A DNA stretch of 52,668 nucleotides from Actinomycetota bacterium (lineage in GTDB: Bacteria; Actinomycetota; Actinomycetes; S36-B12; UBA5976): the NCBI GenBank assembly GCA_009698575.1, contig WLPX01000011.1:1-52668 (forward strand), given 5' to 3'. The position numbers and the translations under genes are program-made. Below, one piece after another: positions 45,652-52,668 of this stretch. Positions within the stretch are counted from its first letter, which is position 1. Each line of letters opens with the position of its first letter. Under the pieces are notes generated by a model. The model ran no database searches and was not told where the DNA came from. It saw only the letters and a list, made by a program, of their open reading frames with translations.

Positions 45652-46545
45652 ATGAATCAGGAATTTGTTGCACCCGCACCGATTGCGTGGCCAGCTGGGA
45701 AAAAATCAGCAGCCAGTTTTACTTTTGACGTAGACGCAGAATCAGCCGTTTTGTTTTCAAGCCCAGGCAGCGAGCACCGTGCTGGGGTAATGAGCCACCA
45801 GTCCTATGGACCGCTAGTTGGCGTACCAAGACTGCTGGACCTTTTGGATCGCGTTGGGATCAAATCAACTTTCTTTGTTCCTGGTTACACCGCCCTTAGG
45901 TACCCAGCCGTAGTCAAAGCTATTGCTGCGGCAGGACACGAAATTGCGCATCACGGATTTATGCACGAAACACTCGAAGGCGTAGATGTTGAAACCGAAA
46001 CAAAGTATTTAATTCGTGGCCTGGAAGCACTGGAAGAAGTAGCTGGGATTCGACCAGTTGGTTACCGCGCACCTATGTGGGAGCCAAGCTATGACACAGC
46101 TCGAATATTGCACGAACACGGATTCTTATACGACAGCACGATGATGGATGGCGATTACCCATACGAGTATTTCGTTGCCGATGGATCCTCGATCGTTGAA
46201 ATTCCATTGCAGTGGGCACTGGATGATTGGGAGCAGTACTGCTTCATCCCGGACGTTTCAGGAGTTGGACTTATCGAAAGTCCAACAAAAGCGGTCGAGT
46301 TGTGGACCTTGGAATTTCAAGCAATGCATGAAATTGGTGGGTGTTTTGTGCTTACCAATCACCCATTCCTAACTGGTCGGCCATCTAGAGCAAAAGCCCT
46401 TGAGGGACTGATCCGAGAAGTCGTAAGCGATTCTTCGGTTTGGGTAGCAACCCTTGAAGACATTGCCTTGCACGTGAGGTCCCTTGACTTAACACCACGT
46501 AAATTGCTGCCCCCAGTTGTCGAAAAAGAGTACCGAAACAGATAA
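45652..46545 (+). CDS. Polysaccharide deacetylase-fold (NodB/PuuE-like) amide hydrolase
   Basis: This 297-residue carbohydrate-esterase-4 fold hydrolase has a metal-site Asp in FTFDVDAES (Asp26, Asp28) and the His pair His101 and His105 in HHGFMHE. The segment GYRAPMWEPSYDT and HEHGFLYDSTMM fit the PuuE/HpPgdA-like branch, which includes allantoinase-type and cyclic imide hydrolases as well as peptidoglycan deacetylases. It has no signal peptide, so a cytoplasmic small-molecule amidase is more likely than a cell-wall enzyme. Genome context (permease, SDRs) supports catabolism of an imported N-containing compound. Confidence 0.82.
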   Translation: MNQEFVAPAPIAWPAGKKSAASFTFDVDAESAVLFSSPGSEHRAGVMSHQSYGPLVGVPRLLDLLDRVGIKSTFFVPGYTALRYPAVVKAIAAAGHEIAHHGFMHETLEGVDVETETKYLIRGLEALEEVAGIRPVGYRAPMWEPSYDTARILHEHGFLYDSTMMDGDYPYEYFVADGSSIVEIPLQWALDDWEQYCFIPDVSGVGLIESPTKAVELWTLEFQAMHEIGGCFVLTNHPFLTGRPSRAKALEGLIREVVSDSSVWVATLEDIALHVRSLDLTPRKLLPPVVEKEYRNR

Positions 46546-46729
46546 ATCCACATGCAGAGTAGTTCTAGCCAAAACTGGGATTAGTCACTGCCGTTAGTAT
46601 CAAAAACCCATTAAAAGCGTTAAATTTGTTAAAAGAAGTCCGTTTTTAGGCCCTAGATATCCCACACCTTGAGATATTCCCGCAGTAGCGTGAAGCGACG
46701 GCTCACATCCCCGTGGACCGCACGTCACT

Positions 46730-46745
46730 GTAATAGGAGTATTAC
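46730..46745 (+). promoter_or_regulatory. Hairpin with the ribosome site in its loop
   Basis: GTAATA-GGAG-TATTAC is a perfect 6-bp palindrome with the Shine-Dalgarno GGAG as the tetraloop. It ends on the base before the ATG at 46746. The AT-rich stem is weak, so it may present rather than hide the site, or act as a thermosensitive or protein-bound element. Confidence 0.5.
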
Positions 46746-48209
46746 ATGTCAACACAACATGCCTCTGATGCTGAGCATCTGGCTAGTTTGGGTTATAAAT
46801 CTGAATTCAAGCGAGAAATGACCTTATGGCAAAACTTCTCTCTCGGGTTTACATATCTATCACCGGTTGTTGGTGTCTACAGCCTCTTTGCCCTAGCTCT
46901 AGCAGCTGGCGGACCACCTATGTTCTGGTGGATCGCAATTTGTGGCATCGGCCAGTTCTTGGTCGCACTGGTATTTAGCGAAATTGTTTCGCAGTACCCA
47001 ATCGCAGGTGGCGTTTACCCATGGGCCCGAAGGCTCTGGGGTAAGGGATATGCCTGGATGACCGGATGGGTCTATGGCTTTGCCTTGATCGCAACCATCG
47101 CATCGGTCACTTACGGCGCAGGTCCATTCATCGCAGGCTTCCTGGGAATGGAATCTAGCCAGAACTTAACGATCACTTTGGCAATTGCCTTGATCTTGAT
47201 CGTCACCGCAATTAACTTCGGTGGCACCAAGTTGCTCGGTCGCGTTGCTTTCTTTGGTTTCGTTGCTGAATTAGTTGGCGCATTAATTGTTGGCGTGGTT
47301 TTGCTAACAACTCACCGCGAGCAGTCATTTGGCGTGATCTTTGATACTTCATCAATTACTGCTGGTGGCACAAGCTACACAACAGCCTTTATGGGCGCAG
47401 CGCTTATTGGTCTGTACCTTTACTACGGATTCGAAGCTTGTGGCGACGTTGCTGAGGAAGTTGAGAACCCAGGCATCATCATTCCGCAGGCAATGCGAAT
47501 GACTCTTTACATCGGTGGCGCAGCATCCCTGTTCATCACTTATGCATTGATTCTTTCGGTTGCTGACATTGGCGCAGTAATCAGTGGCGAGAACGCAGAC
47601 CCAATTGGCCAGTCTTTGACTGAGGCATTTGGCGCTGGCGGTTCCCGCGCGATTATGGCAATTGTCGTTGTTTCATTCTTCTCATGTGCATTGAGTCTGC
47701 AGGCTGCTGCTAGCCGCTTGATTTACTCATACGCACGCGATGGCATGATCTTTGCGCAAAAGTCACTTTCCAAGATGAACCCAAAGACCGGTATGGCTCC
47801 AACTGCACTTGTTACTGCAGCTGCCTTGCCAATCATCTTTGTGTTAACTGACTTGTTCTTGCCAGGTGGCATCTTCCGCCTTGTGGCATTTGCCTCCGTT
47901 GGTATCTACATCGCATTCCAGATGGTTGTGCTTGCCGCATTGCGCGCTCGCATGGGCGGTTGGAAGCCATCAGGTAAGTGGACTATGGGTGGAGCCGGCA
48001 TGCTGGTTAACATCGTGGCCCTTGCATATGGCTTGTTTGCGATCTATTTGATGCTTAAGTCTTATGGCATCGAAGGCGGATCATTTGTCGATAACTACAT
48101 CGTGCTCGTTGAAGTACTTATCGTCATCGGTGTTGGCCTGGTCTACATGCTCGTAAGTGGCGCGCATCGCAAGAGCGATGCCCCTGCTGGCGATGCAATG
48201 AAGAAATAG
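46746..48209 (+). CDS. APC-family amino acid/amine permease (block 3, second)
   Basis: This 487-residue paralogue of the permease at 42722-44182 has about 12 membrane segments. The N-terminal FKREMTLWQNFSLGFTYLSP and the loop YYGFEACGDVAEEVENPG correspond to those of the first copy. It has its own 200-base upstream region and its own terminator, so it is probably a separate transcription unit. Codon use is GC-richer than that of the first copy, suggesting higher expression or a different origin. The substrate is unknown. Confidence 0.88.
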   Translation: MSTQHASDAEHLASLGYKSEFKREMTLWQNFSLGFTYLSPVVGVYSLFALALAAGGPPMFWWIAICGIGQFLVALVFSEIVSQYPIAGGVYPWARRLWGKGYAWMTGWVYGFALIATIASVTYGAGPFIAGFLGMESSQNLTITLAIALILIVTAINFGGTKLLGRVAFFGFVAELVGALIVGVVLLTTHREQSFGVIFDTSSITAGGTSYTTAFMGAALIGLYLYYGFEACGDVAEEVENPGIIIPQAMRMTLYIGGAASLFITYALILSVADIGAVISGENADPIGQSLTEAFGAGGSRAIMAIVVVSFFSCALSLQAAASRLIYSYARDGMIFAQKSLSKMNPKTGMAPTALVTAAALPIIFVLTDLFLPGGIFRLVAFASVGIYIAFQMVVLAALRARMGGWKPSGKWTMGGAGMLVNIVALAYGLFAIYLMLKSYGIEGGSFVDNYIVLVEVLIVIGVGLVYMLVSGAHRKSDAPAGDAMKK

Positions 48210-48231
48210 TCAACAGCTCTCAATAACTATA

Positions 48232-48274
48232 AAACAACTGGCGCTTTCCGAATGGGGAGCGCCAGCTGTTTTTT
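48232..48274 (+). terminator. Terminator after the second permease
   Basis: ACAACTGGCGCTTTCC, a short loop, then GGGGAGCGCCAGCTGTTTTTT. CTGGCGCT pairs perfectly with AGCGCCAG and six T follow. It also faces the end of the toxin gene on the minus strand. Confidence 0.92.
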
Positions 48275-48291
48275 GTATTCTAAAAAAGTAT

Positions 48292-48858
48292 TTAGTCTTC
48301 GTCTTTAGTCATGAAGTCGTTCGCCATCATCTCTTCATACATTTGAGAAATCGATTCATCGACATCAAGATTTGGATCAACTGGACCATGCCACAAAAAT
48401 TCATCAGTTGGCTCCCACTTCAGGGGGCCAGTAAAGGGATTACGGATTCGCAACTGAGTGAACTTTTCAAACCCCGAATCATTAGTTAGAAATTCCGAAA
48501 CCTTATTACCAATACAAACGGCAGCAATTTGGGCGTCATAAATTTTTTGTCCATTGAAGTCACCTGATTTTGTTAATTCAGACAAGGTTTCGAAATGATC
48601 CAATGTTGCATTGATAACGGATGCATTTGGCGCTGCAAGCCAATAATTTATCTGCGCAAGAGCTTCTGTCATTGTTGAAGGACGAGGAAACTTTCCAGCG
48701 TTTGTAACTGTCGCTATGAATTCGTGAAGCACTGTGTGCGTAAAACCAACTTTTTCTTTACCGCTAAGCAAATCCGAAATTAATCTTCTTGCCACTCCAA
48801 ACTCGGGTAACTCTGCGCGATGTGCGTAAACCAGTACGTTAGTGTCCAGACCAAGCAC
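48292..48858 (-). CDS. PIN-domain ribonuclease toxin (VapC-like)
   Basis: This 188-residue PIN-fold nuclease has the acidic metal site visible as Asp5 (GLDTNVLVYAH), Glu46 (VLHEFIA), Asp108 (IYDAQIAA) and Asp127 (TNDSGF). VapC-like toxins cleave specific RNAs. Residues about 145-188 form an acidic extension (DVDESISQMYEEMMANDF) beyond the usual 130-140 residues. The start is GTG at 48858, inside the last 20 bases of the antitoxin gene, so toxin translation depends on antitoxin translation. It is convergent with the permease terminator. Confidence 0.88.
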   Translation of the reverse strand: MLGLDTNVLVYAHRAELPEFGVARRLISDLLSGKEKVGFTHTVLHEFIATVTNAGKFPRPSTMTEALAQINYWLAAPNASVINATLDHFETLSELTKSGDFNGQKIYDAQIAAVCIGNKVSEFLTNDSGFEKFTQLRIRNPFTGPLKWEPTDEFLWHGPVDPNLDVDESISQMYEEMMANDFMTKDED

Positions 48859-49111
48859 GCTTTGCCTCTTCTACTTCTTCATCACTCATATTTATTACTG
48901 TGTTCATATCAAGATGGGCTAGCCATGGATGAACACCACCACCATCAACGCTGAAGTCGGCATGTGGGTCCCAGGGTTTGTTAGCTTTCATTTCACGTAA
49001 TTGAGCGTGCAATGCTTTTTCCAGCGCGGACTTTAGGCTCATGCCATGACGAGCACATTCGGCCTTTAAATCAGCGAAAAGCTGATCCTCAATCTCAACG
49101 GTTGTTTTCAT
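48839..49111 (-). CDS. Antitoxin, ribbon-helix-helix type
   Basis: This 90-residue protein starts MKTTVEIEDQLFADLKAECA, a ribbon-helix-helix DNA-binding arm, followed by the helix GMSLKSALEKALHAQLREM. The C-terminal half (HPWLAHLDMNTVINMSDEEV) should wrap the toxin. It overlaps the PIN gene by 20 bases. No Shine-Dalgarno is evident. A 20-base palindrome 17 bases upstream is the likely autoregulatory operator. Confidence 0.88.
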   Translation of the reverse strand: MKTTVEIEDQLFADLKAECARHGMSLKSALEKALHAQLREMKANKPWDPHADFSVDGGGVHPWLAHLDMNTVINMSDEEVEEAKRAWSGH

Positions 49112-49128
49112 AAACCCAAGAATAACAT

Positions 49129-49148
49129 AAACCCATAATTATGGGTTT
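49129..49148. promoter_or_regulatory. Toxin-antitoxin operator palindrome
   Basis: AAACCCATAATTATGGGTTT is a perfect 20-base palindrome just upstream of the antitoxin start. The half-site word CATAAACCCA occurs at 49126-49135 and again at 49109-49118, where it overlaps the start codon. This fits cooperative binding of ribbon-helix-helix dimers. Confidence 0.8.
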
Positions 49149-49252
49149 TGGATTCCCACTCAATAAATACAAGGCAATTAGGGCAGCTCGAGCTGTGCGT
49201 AACCGGCCCAAGACCGAAAATCCCTGATCAAACCCCATTTCAAAATCCAAAA

Positions 49253-49270
49253 ACCACATCATGTAGTGGT
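49253..49270. promoter_or_regulatory. NrdR-box-like palindrome 1
   Basis: ACCACATCATGTAGTGGT has ACCAC and GTGGT arms in an 18-base imperfect palindrome. The core CAC-N10-GTG fits the NrdR box pattern. It lies 85 bases upstream of box 2, about eight helical turns. Confidence 0.55.
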
Positions 49271-49339
49271 CGCGACACGCCCAAAACGCCATATATAGGC
49301 GAATCACTTGCGTCGGGCCCTTGTTTCTAATACAGTCAT

Positions 49340-49355
49340 CACTACATCTAGTGGT
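49340..49355. promoter_or_regulatory. NrdR-box-like palindrome 2
   Basis: CACTACATCTAGTGGT has CACTA and TAGTG arms. It resembles actinobacterial NrdR boxes, and the expected target, the nrdR-nrdJ operon, is directly downstream. Confidence 0.6.
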
Positions 49356-49369
49356 CACAGCAATGTGAT

Positions 49370-49422
49370 TTACCCACAGATTGTGGTTTTCTCCACACAG
49401 GTTATCCCCAAAAGGATCCACA
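49370..49422. promoter_or_regulatory. Cluster of DnaA-box-like sequences
   Basis: Against TTATCCACA, TTACCCACA (49370), TTCTCCACA (49389) and TTATCCCCA (49402) each have one mismatch, and GGATCCACA (49414) has two. All four are in the same orientation with starts 19, 12-13 and 12 bases apart. It is too small for a chromosome origin and no dnaA or dnaN is near. Confidence 0.5.
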
Positions 49423-49460
49423 ACCTGGAGAAAGTCACACTTTTTGGGTGTCACACCAGC

Positions 49461-49475
49461 ACCACTAGATAACAC
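49461..49475. promoter_or_regulatory. NrdR-box-like element 3 (half-conserved)
   Basis: ACCACTAGATAACAC shares ACCACTAGAT with the complement of box 2. The other half is less conserved, so this is the weakest of the three. Confidence 0.35.
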
Positions 49476-49613
49476 GAAGTAACACCAGTAACACGAATAC
49501 CAAGCTAGACAGCAAGAACAAGGGCCCTCAAAAGCCCCAAAACGGACACCACAAGATGTGGGGTTCGCGGCAAGACCAGAAGCCGGAAAACCGGGAACCG
49601 AAAGGAGTCGATT

Positions 49614-50099
49614 ATGAAGTGCCCATTTTGCCAACATGACGATTCCCGCGTAATCGATTCTCGTTCCAGCGAAGAAGGCCTAAGTATTCGTCGTCGTCGT
49701 GAGTGCCCGGAATGCTCACGTCGATTCACAACGAATGAAACCATCACGCTCAACATCGTTAAGCGCAATGGGGTAGCTGAACCATTTAGTCGCGACAAGG
49801 TAATCGTTGGCGTACGCCGCGCTTGCCAAGGCCGACCAGTTACCGAAGATGATCTAGCAATTTTGGCAGCCCAAGTCGAAGAAACTCTTCGCGCATCTGG
49901 ACAAGCTGAAATTCCAAGTAACGAAGTAGGCCTAGCAATCCTTGGCCCACTTCGTGAACTAGATGAGGTTGCATACCTGCGCTTTGCAAGTGTGTATCGC
50001 TCATTTGAATCGATTGCGGACTTCGAACTTGAAATCGAAGACTTGCGATCTGAGCCCTCAAAGGTTCCAGCTGAAAAGCAAAAAGAACCCGCGAGCTAG
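49614..50099 (+). CDS. nrdR: Transcriptional repressor NrdR
   Basis: This 161-residue repressor of ribonucleotide reductase genes has an N-terminal zinc ribbon, CPFC and CPEC (Cys3, Cys6, Cys31, Cys34), with [20 protein letters not shown] as two parts of the DNA-binding region. An ATP-cone ([22 protein letters not shown] and onwards) senses dATP/ATP. In other actinobacteria nrdR follows the lexA/LysM pair; here it is separated from it by block 3 and the toxin-antitoxin genes. GAAAGGAG before the ATG. It is co-directional with nrdJ, 127 bases downstream. Confidence 0.97.
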   Translation: MKCPFCQHDDSRVIDSRSSEEGLSIRRRRECPECSRRFTTNETITLNIVKRNGVAEPFSRDKVIVGVRRACQGRPVTEDDLAILAAQVEETLRASGQAEIPSNEVGLAILGPLRELDEVAYLRFASVYRSFESIADFELEIEDLRSEPSKVPAEKQKEPAS

Positions 50100-50170
50100 A
50101 AACTTTCACTTCCCCCGAAAGCCCTTCCCACAACCAAGACAAACACCAAACAAAAACTAAAAAACAATTT

Positions 50171-50201
50171 TCTCTTTTATCAACCCGATGAGAAAAAGAG
50201 A
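50171..50201 (+). promoter_or_regulatory. Hairpin in the nrdR-nrdJ spacer
   Basis: TCTCTTTT pairs with AAAAGAGA (50194-50201), with ATC/GAT continuing the stem beyond a 4-base bulge. It follows a purine-poor CA-rich stretch. The T-run is inside the stem, so it is a poor terminator. It may be a processing or attenuation element before nrdJ. Confidence 0.35.
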
Positions 50202-50226
50202 TAGATGAGTCCATGAGGAGGACAAC

Positions 50227-52668
50227 ATGACCGACGTGGTCAACGCAGCAACAGGAACGAAGAAGTCAGGCAAGGGCTTGACAATGACTCGTCTATACAC
50301 AACCGAAGGCGTGCACCCATACGCTGAAGTGATTTGGGAAAACCGCGATGTGGTTCAGACCAACTGGAAGACCGGCGAAACTGTTTTTGAACAGCGTGGC
50401 GTGGAGTTCCCAGACTTCTGGAGCGTTAACGCTTCCACAATCGTGACCACCAAGTACTTCCGTGGCCAGGTCGGCACCGATTCTCGTGAGCGTACGCTGC
50501 GCCAGCTCATCGACCGCGTTGTCCTTACTTACACAAAGGCTGGCCGGGAAAACGGTTACTTTGCAACCCCAGCCGATGCTGACATTTTTGAACACGAACT
50601 AACTTGGATGTTGCTGCACCAGGTATTTTCGTTCAACTCACCAGTTTGGTTCAACGTGGGTACCAACTCACCACAGCAGGTAAGCGCATGCTTCATCCTT
50701 TCTGTTGATGACACCATGGATTCAATCCTCAACTGGTACCGCGAAGAAGGAATGATCTTCAAGGGCGGCTCGGGTGCCGGCCTTAACCTTTCGCGCATTC
50801 GCTCATCCAAAGAAATCCTCAAGAACTCAGGTGGCACCGCATCCGGTCCAGTTAGCTTCATGCGCGGCGCTGACGCCTCTGCTGGAACTATCAAGTCCGG
50901 TGGCGCAACCCGTCGCGCAGCCAAGATGGTTGTCCTAGACATCGATCACCCAGATGTTGAAGAATTCATCGAGACCAAGGTTCGCGAAGAAGACAAGATT
51001 CGCGCCCTTCGCGATGCCGGTTATGACATGGACCTTGGTGGCAAAGACATCATCTCGGTTCAGTACCAGAATGCAAACAACTCAGTTCGGGTATCCGATG
51101 AATTCATGAAGGCTGTCGAAGACGGCACTGAATTTGGCTTGCGCGCTCGCACAAATGGCGAAGTTGTCGAAACCGTTGATGCTCGCGAGCTATTCCGCAA
51201 GGTAACTCACGCTGCCTGGGCATGCGCCGATCCTGGTATCCAGTACGACGACACCATCAACGACTGGCACACCAACCCAGAAACCGGTCGCATCAACGCA
51301 TCCAACCCATGTTCTGAATACATGTCCTTGGATAACTCATCCTGCAACCTGGCATCACTTAACTTGCTTAAGTTCCTAAAGGATGATGACACCTTTGACG
51401 CAGCAACATTTGCTAAGGCCGTGGAATACATCATCACTGCAATGGACATCTCCATCTGCTTTGCTGACTTCCCAACCGAGCCAATTGGTGTAACAACTCG
51501 TGCCTACCGCCAGCTAGGTATTGGTTATGCAAACCTTGGCGCATTGCTAATGGCAACAGGTCTTGCATACGATTCCGAAGATGGCCGCGCACTTGCCGGT
51601 TCCATCACATCCTTGATGACCGGAACTGCTTACAAGCGCTCAGCTGAACTAGCTGGCATCGTTGGAGCCTACGAAGGTTATGCCCGTAACGAGCAGGGCC
51701 ATAAGCGCGTAATGCGCAAGCACCAGGCCGCCTCCGAAGCAGCAGTATCTGCATCCAGCCTCGATGGCGACATCTGGAAGCTTGCAACTAACGCTTGGAT
51801 CGAAGGCAACAAGACTGGTGAAAAGAACGGCTGGCGTAACGCACAGGCTTCTGTGCTCGCGCCAACTGGAACCATCGGTTTCATGATGGACTGTGACACC
51901 ACCGGTATCGAGCCTGACTTCTCACTAGTGAAGTTCAAGAAGCTTGTAGGCGGCGGTTCCATGCAGATCGTTAACCAGACAATCCCACGTGCACTACGCC
52001 GTTGGGGTTACGCCGAAGAGACCGTAGAAGCGATCATCGAATACATCGCCGACAAGGGTCACGTAGTTGATGCGCCAGGTCTAAAGACTGAGCACTACTC
52101 AATCTTTGACACTGCAATGGGCGAGCGCTCCATCAGTCCAATGGGTCACGTCTACATGATGGCTGCCTGCCAACCGTTCCTATCGGGCGCGATCTCAAAG
52201 ACCGTAAACATGCCAGAAGATGCAACCGTTGAAGAAGTAGAAGAAATCTACTTCGAAGCATGGAAGCTAGGCATCAAGGCTCTTGCGATCTACCGCGACA
52301 ACTGCAAGGTTGGCCAGCCACTATCTGATGCAAAGGCAAAGGTTAAGGATGCCCCAGCAACAGAAGAAGTACTGGCTCACCCAACTCGCAAGCGTCTGCC
52401 AAAGACTCGCGATAGCCGCACCACTTCATTCCAGGTCGCAGGCGCTGAAGGTTACCTAACCGCCGGCACCTACGAAGATGGCGAACTAGGCGAAGTATTC
52501 CTAAAGCTTGGCAAGCAGGGTTCAACTCTTGCCGGTGTAATGGATGCCTTCTCAGTAGCAATCTCAATCGCATTGCAGTACGGCGTGCCATTGGAAGCCT
52601 TCGTTTCCAAGTTCGTCAACATGCGCTTTGAGCCAGCAGGTATGACAGATGATAAGGACATCCGCATG
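50227..52668 (+). CDS. nrdJ: Vitamin B12-dependent (class II) ribonucleotide reductase, partial
   Basis: The first 814 residues of NrdJ are present; the frame is open to the last base of the window. It reduces ribonucleotides using adenosylcobalamin. Cys155 (QQVSACFILSVDD) and Cys362 with Glu364 (SNPCSEYMSLDNSSCNLASL) are expected active-site residues, and APTGTIGFMMDCDTTGIEP and RALRRWGY fit class II enzymes. The C-terminal thioredoxin-reactive cysteines lie outside the window. TGAGGAGGA before ATG is a strong ribosome site. Codons are GC-rich and uniform, as expected for high expression. Regulated with nrdR. Confidence 0.97.
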   Translation, partial: MTDVVNAATGTKKSGKGLTMTRLYTTEGVHPYAEVIWENRDVVQTNWKTGETVFEQRGVEFPDFWSVNASTIVTTKYFRGQVGTDSRERTLRQLIDRVVLTYTKAGRENGYFATPADADIFEHELTWMLLHQVFSFNSPVWFNVGTNSPQQVSACFILSVDDTMDSILNWYREEGMIFKGGSGAGLNLSRIRSSKEILKNSGGTASGPVSFMRGADASAGTIKSGGATRRAAKMVVLDIDHPDVEEFIETKVREEDKIRALRDAGYDMDLGGKDIISVQYQNANNSVRVSDEFMKAVEDGTEFGLRARTNGEVVETVDARELFRKVTHAAWACADPGIQYDDTINDWHTNPETGRINASNPCSEYMSLDNSSCNLASLNLLKFLKDDDTFDAATFAKAVEYIITAMDISICFADFPTEPIGVTTRAYRQLGIGYANLGALLMATGLAYDSEDGRALAGSITSLMTGTAYKRSAELAGIVGAYEGYARNEQGHKRVMRKHQAASEAAVSASSLDGDIWKLATNAWIEGNKTGEKNGWRNAQASVLAPTGTIGFMMDCDTTGIEPDFSLVKFKKLVGGGSMQIVNQTIPRALRRWGYAEETVEAIIEYIADKGHVVDAPGLKTEHYSIFDTAMGERSISPMGHVYMMAACQPFLSGAISKTVNMPEDATVEEVEEIYFEAWKLGIKALAIYRDNCKVGQPLSDAKAKVKDAPATEEVLAHPTRKRLPKTRDSRTTSFQVAGAEGYLTAGTYEDGELGEVFLKLGKQGSTLAGVMDAFSVAISIALQYGVPLEAFVSKFVNMRFEPAGMTDDKDIRM

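Larger units (their letters stand above)
49149..49613. other. Long intergenic control region before nrdR
   Basis: This 465-base stretch has no credible gene. A minus-strand open frame crosses it but is Cys/Trp-rich and unlike any protein. It holds three NrdR-box-like elements (49253-49270, 49340-49355, 49461-49475) and a cluster of DnaA-box-like sequences (49370-49422). The last 100 bases are probably leader, ending in a GAAAGGAG ribosome site for nrdR. Confidence 0.6.

Noticed and set aside
46680..46735. Guanidine-II (mini-ykkC) riboswitch before the second permease
   Set aside because: Two small hairpins with GACG and GACCG loops are seen, but neither has the ACGR loop closed by a proper stem that the class requires.
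49370..49422. Chromosome replication origin
   Set aside because: The DnaA-like boxes are few and imperfect, there is no AT-rich unwinding element of usual size and no dnaA, dnaN or parAB nearby. A regulatory role at nrdR is more likely.
49095..49637. A 180-residue minus-strand open frame upstream of nrdR
   Set aside because: The product is Cys/Trp/Tyr-rich with no recognisable domain. It crosses the NrdR/DnaA-box region and runs into nrdR and the antitoxin start, so it is chance openness.

Overview
The window is a stretch of chromosome from an actinobacterium with low to moderate GC. Three things point there. The core genes follow two blocks whose order I recall from Mycobacterium and Streptomyces: TPR protein, HAD phosphatase, small proteins, tlyA, nadK, recN, pyrG, Nudix (Rv1691 to Rv1700 in M. 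tuberculosis), then DUF3046, recA, recX, miaB, miaA, dapF, hflX, lexA, a LysM cell-division inhibitor and nrdR (Rv2738c to Rv2718c). The SOS boxes are of the TCGAAC-N4-GTTCGA type. Many starts are GTG/TTG or look leaderless. The AT-rich catabolic genes and compact spacing fit a freshwater planktonic lineage such as Nanopelagicales (acI), but that placement is inference.

Layout. 1-764: 3' end of 23S rRNA, 5S rRNA and the rrn terminator. 856-8323: catabolic block 1, with a proline-racemase-family enzyme, an acyl-CoA dehydrogenase, a D-amino-acid dehydrogenase-like flavoprotein, a MaoC hydratase, a thiolase and two SDRs. 8470-10362: a TPR-like protein with a very long Arg/Ser/Asp/Tyr/Gly repeat region. 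10405-20021: catabolic block 2, with acetoacetyl-CoA synthetase, a class IV aminotransferase, a DAO-family flavoprotein, a thiolase, both subunits of a 3-oxoacid CoA-transferase, an aldehyde dehydrogenase and a class III aminotransferase. 20118-27950: conserved run of small SSB, HAD phosphatase, two small proteins, tlyA, nadK, recN, pyrG and Nudix. 27969-31761: PaiB-like protein, alanine dehydrogenase and an unusual membrane protein with a degenerate kinase-like ATPase end. 31829-42520: DUF3046, recA, recX, miaB, miaA, dapF, hflX, dinG, a lipoprotein, then divergent lexA and the LysM SOS protein. 42722-48209: block 3, with two APC permeases flanking two SDRs and a NodB-fold hydrolase. 48292-49111: PIN/ribbon-helix-helix toxin-antitoxin pair. 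49614-52668: nrdR and the start of nrdJ, cut by the window end.

How the genes work together. Block 1 holds a complete acyl-CoA dehydrogenase, hydratase, dehydrogenase and thiolase set in which the hydratase and SDRs are of the (R)-3-hydroxyacyl type. Block 2 reads as conversion of an amine or beta-amino acid to a 3-oxo acid, CoA activation and thiolytic cleavage. Block 3 supplies uptake and a possible ring-opening or deacylating hydrolase. All three blocks lie between housekeeping genes that I expect to be neighbours in other actinobacteria, so they look like accessory catabolic cargo in conserved spacers. The SOS system is well represented: a perfect LexA box before recA, three boxes between lexA and the division inhibitor, plus recX, recN and dinG. 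Deoxynucleotide supply (nrdR-nrdJ) sits behind a 500-base control region with NrdR-like palindromes and a cluster of DnaA-box-like sequences.

I saw no tRNA genes, insertion sequences, prophage genes or CRISPR arrays. All motif calls and GC remarks were made by eye.
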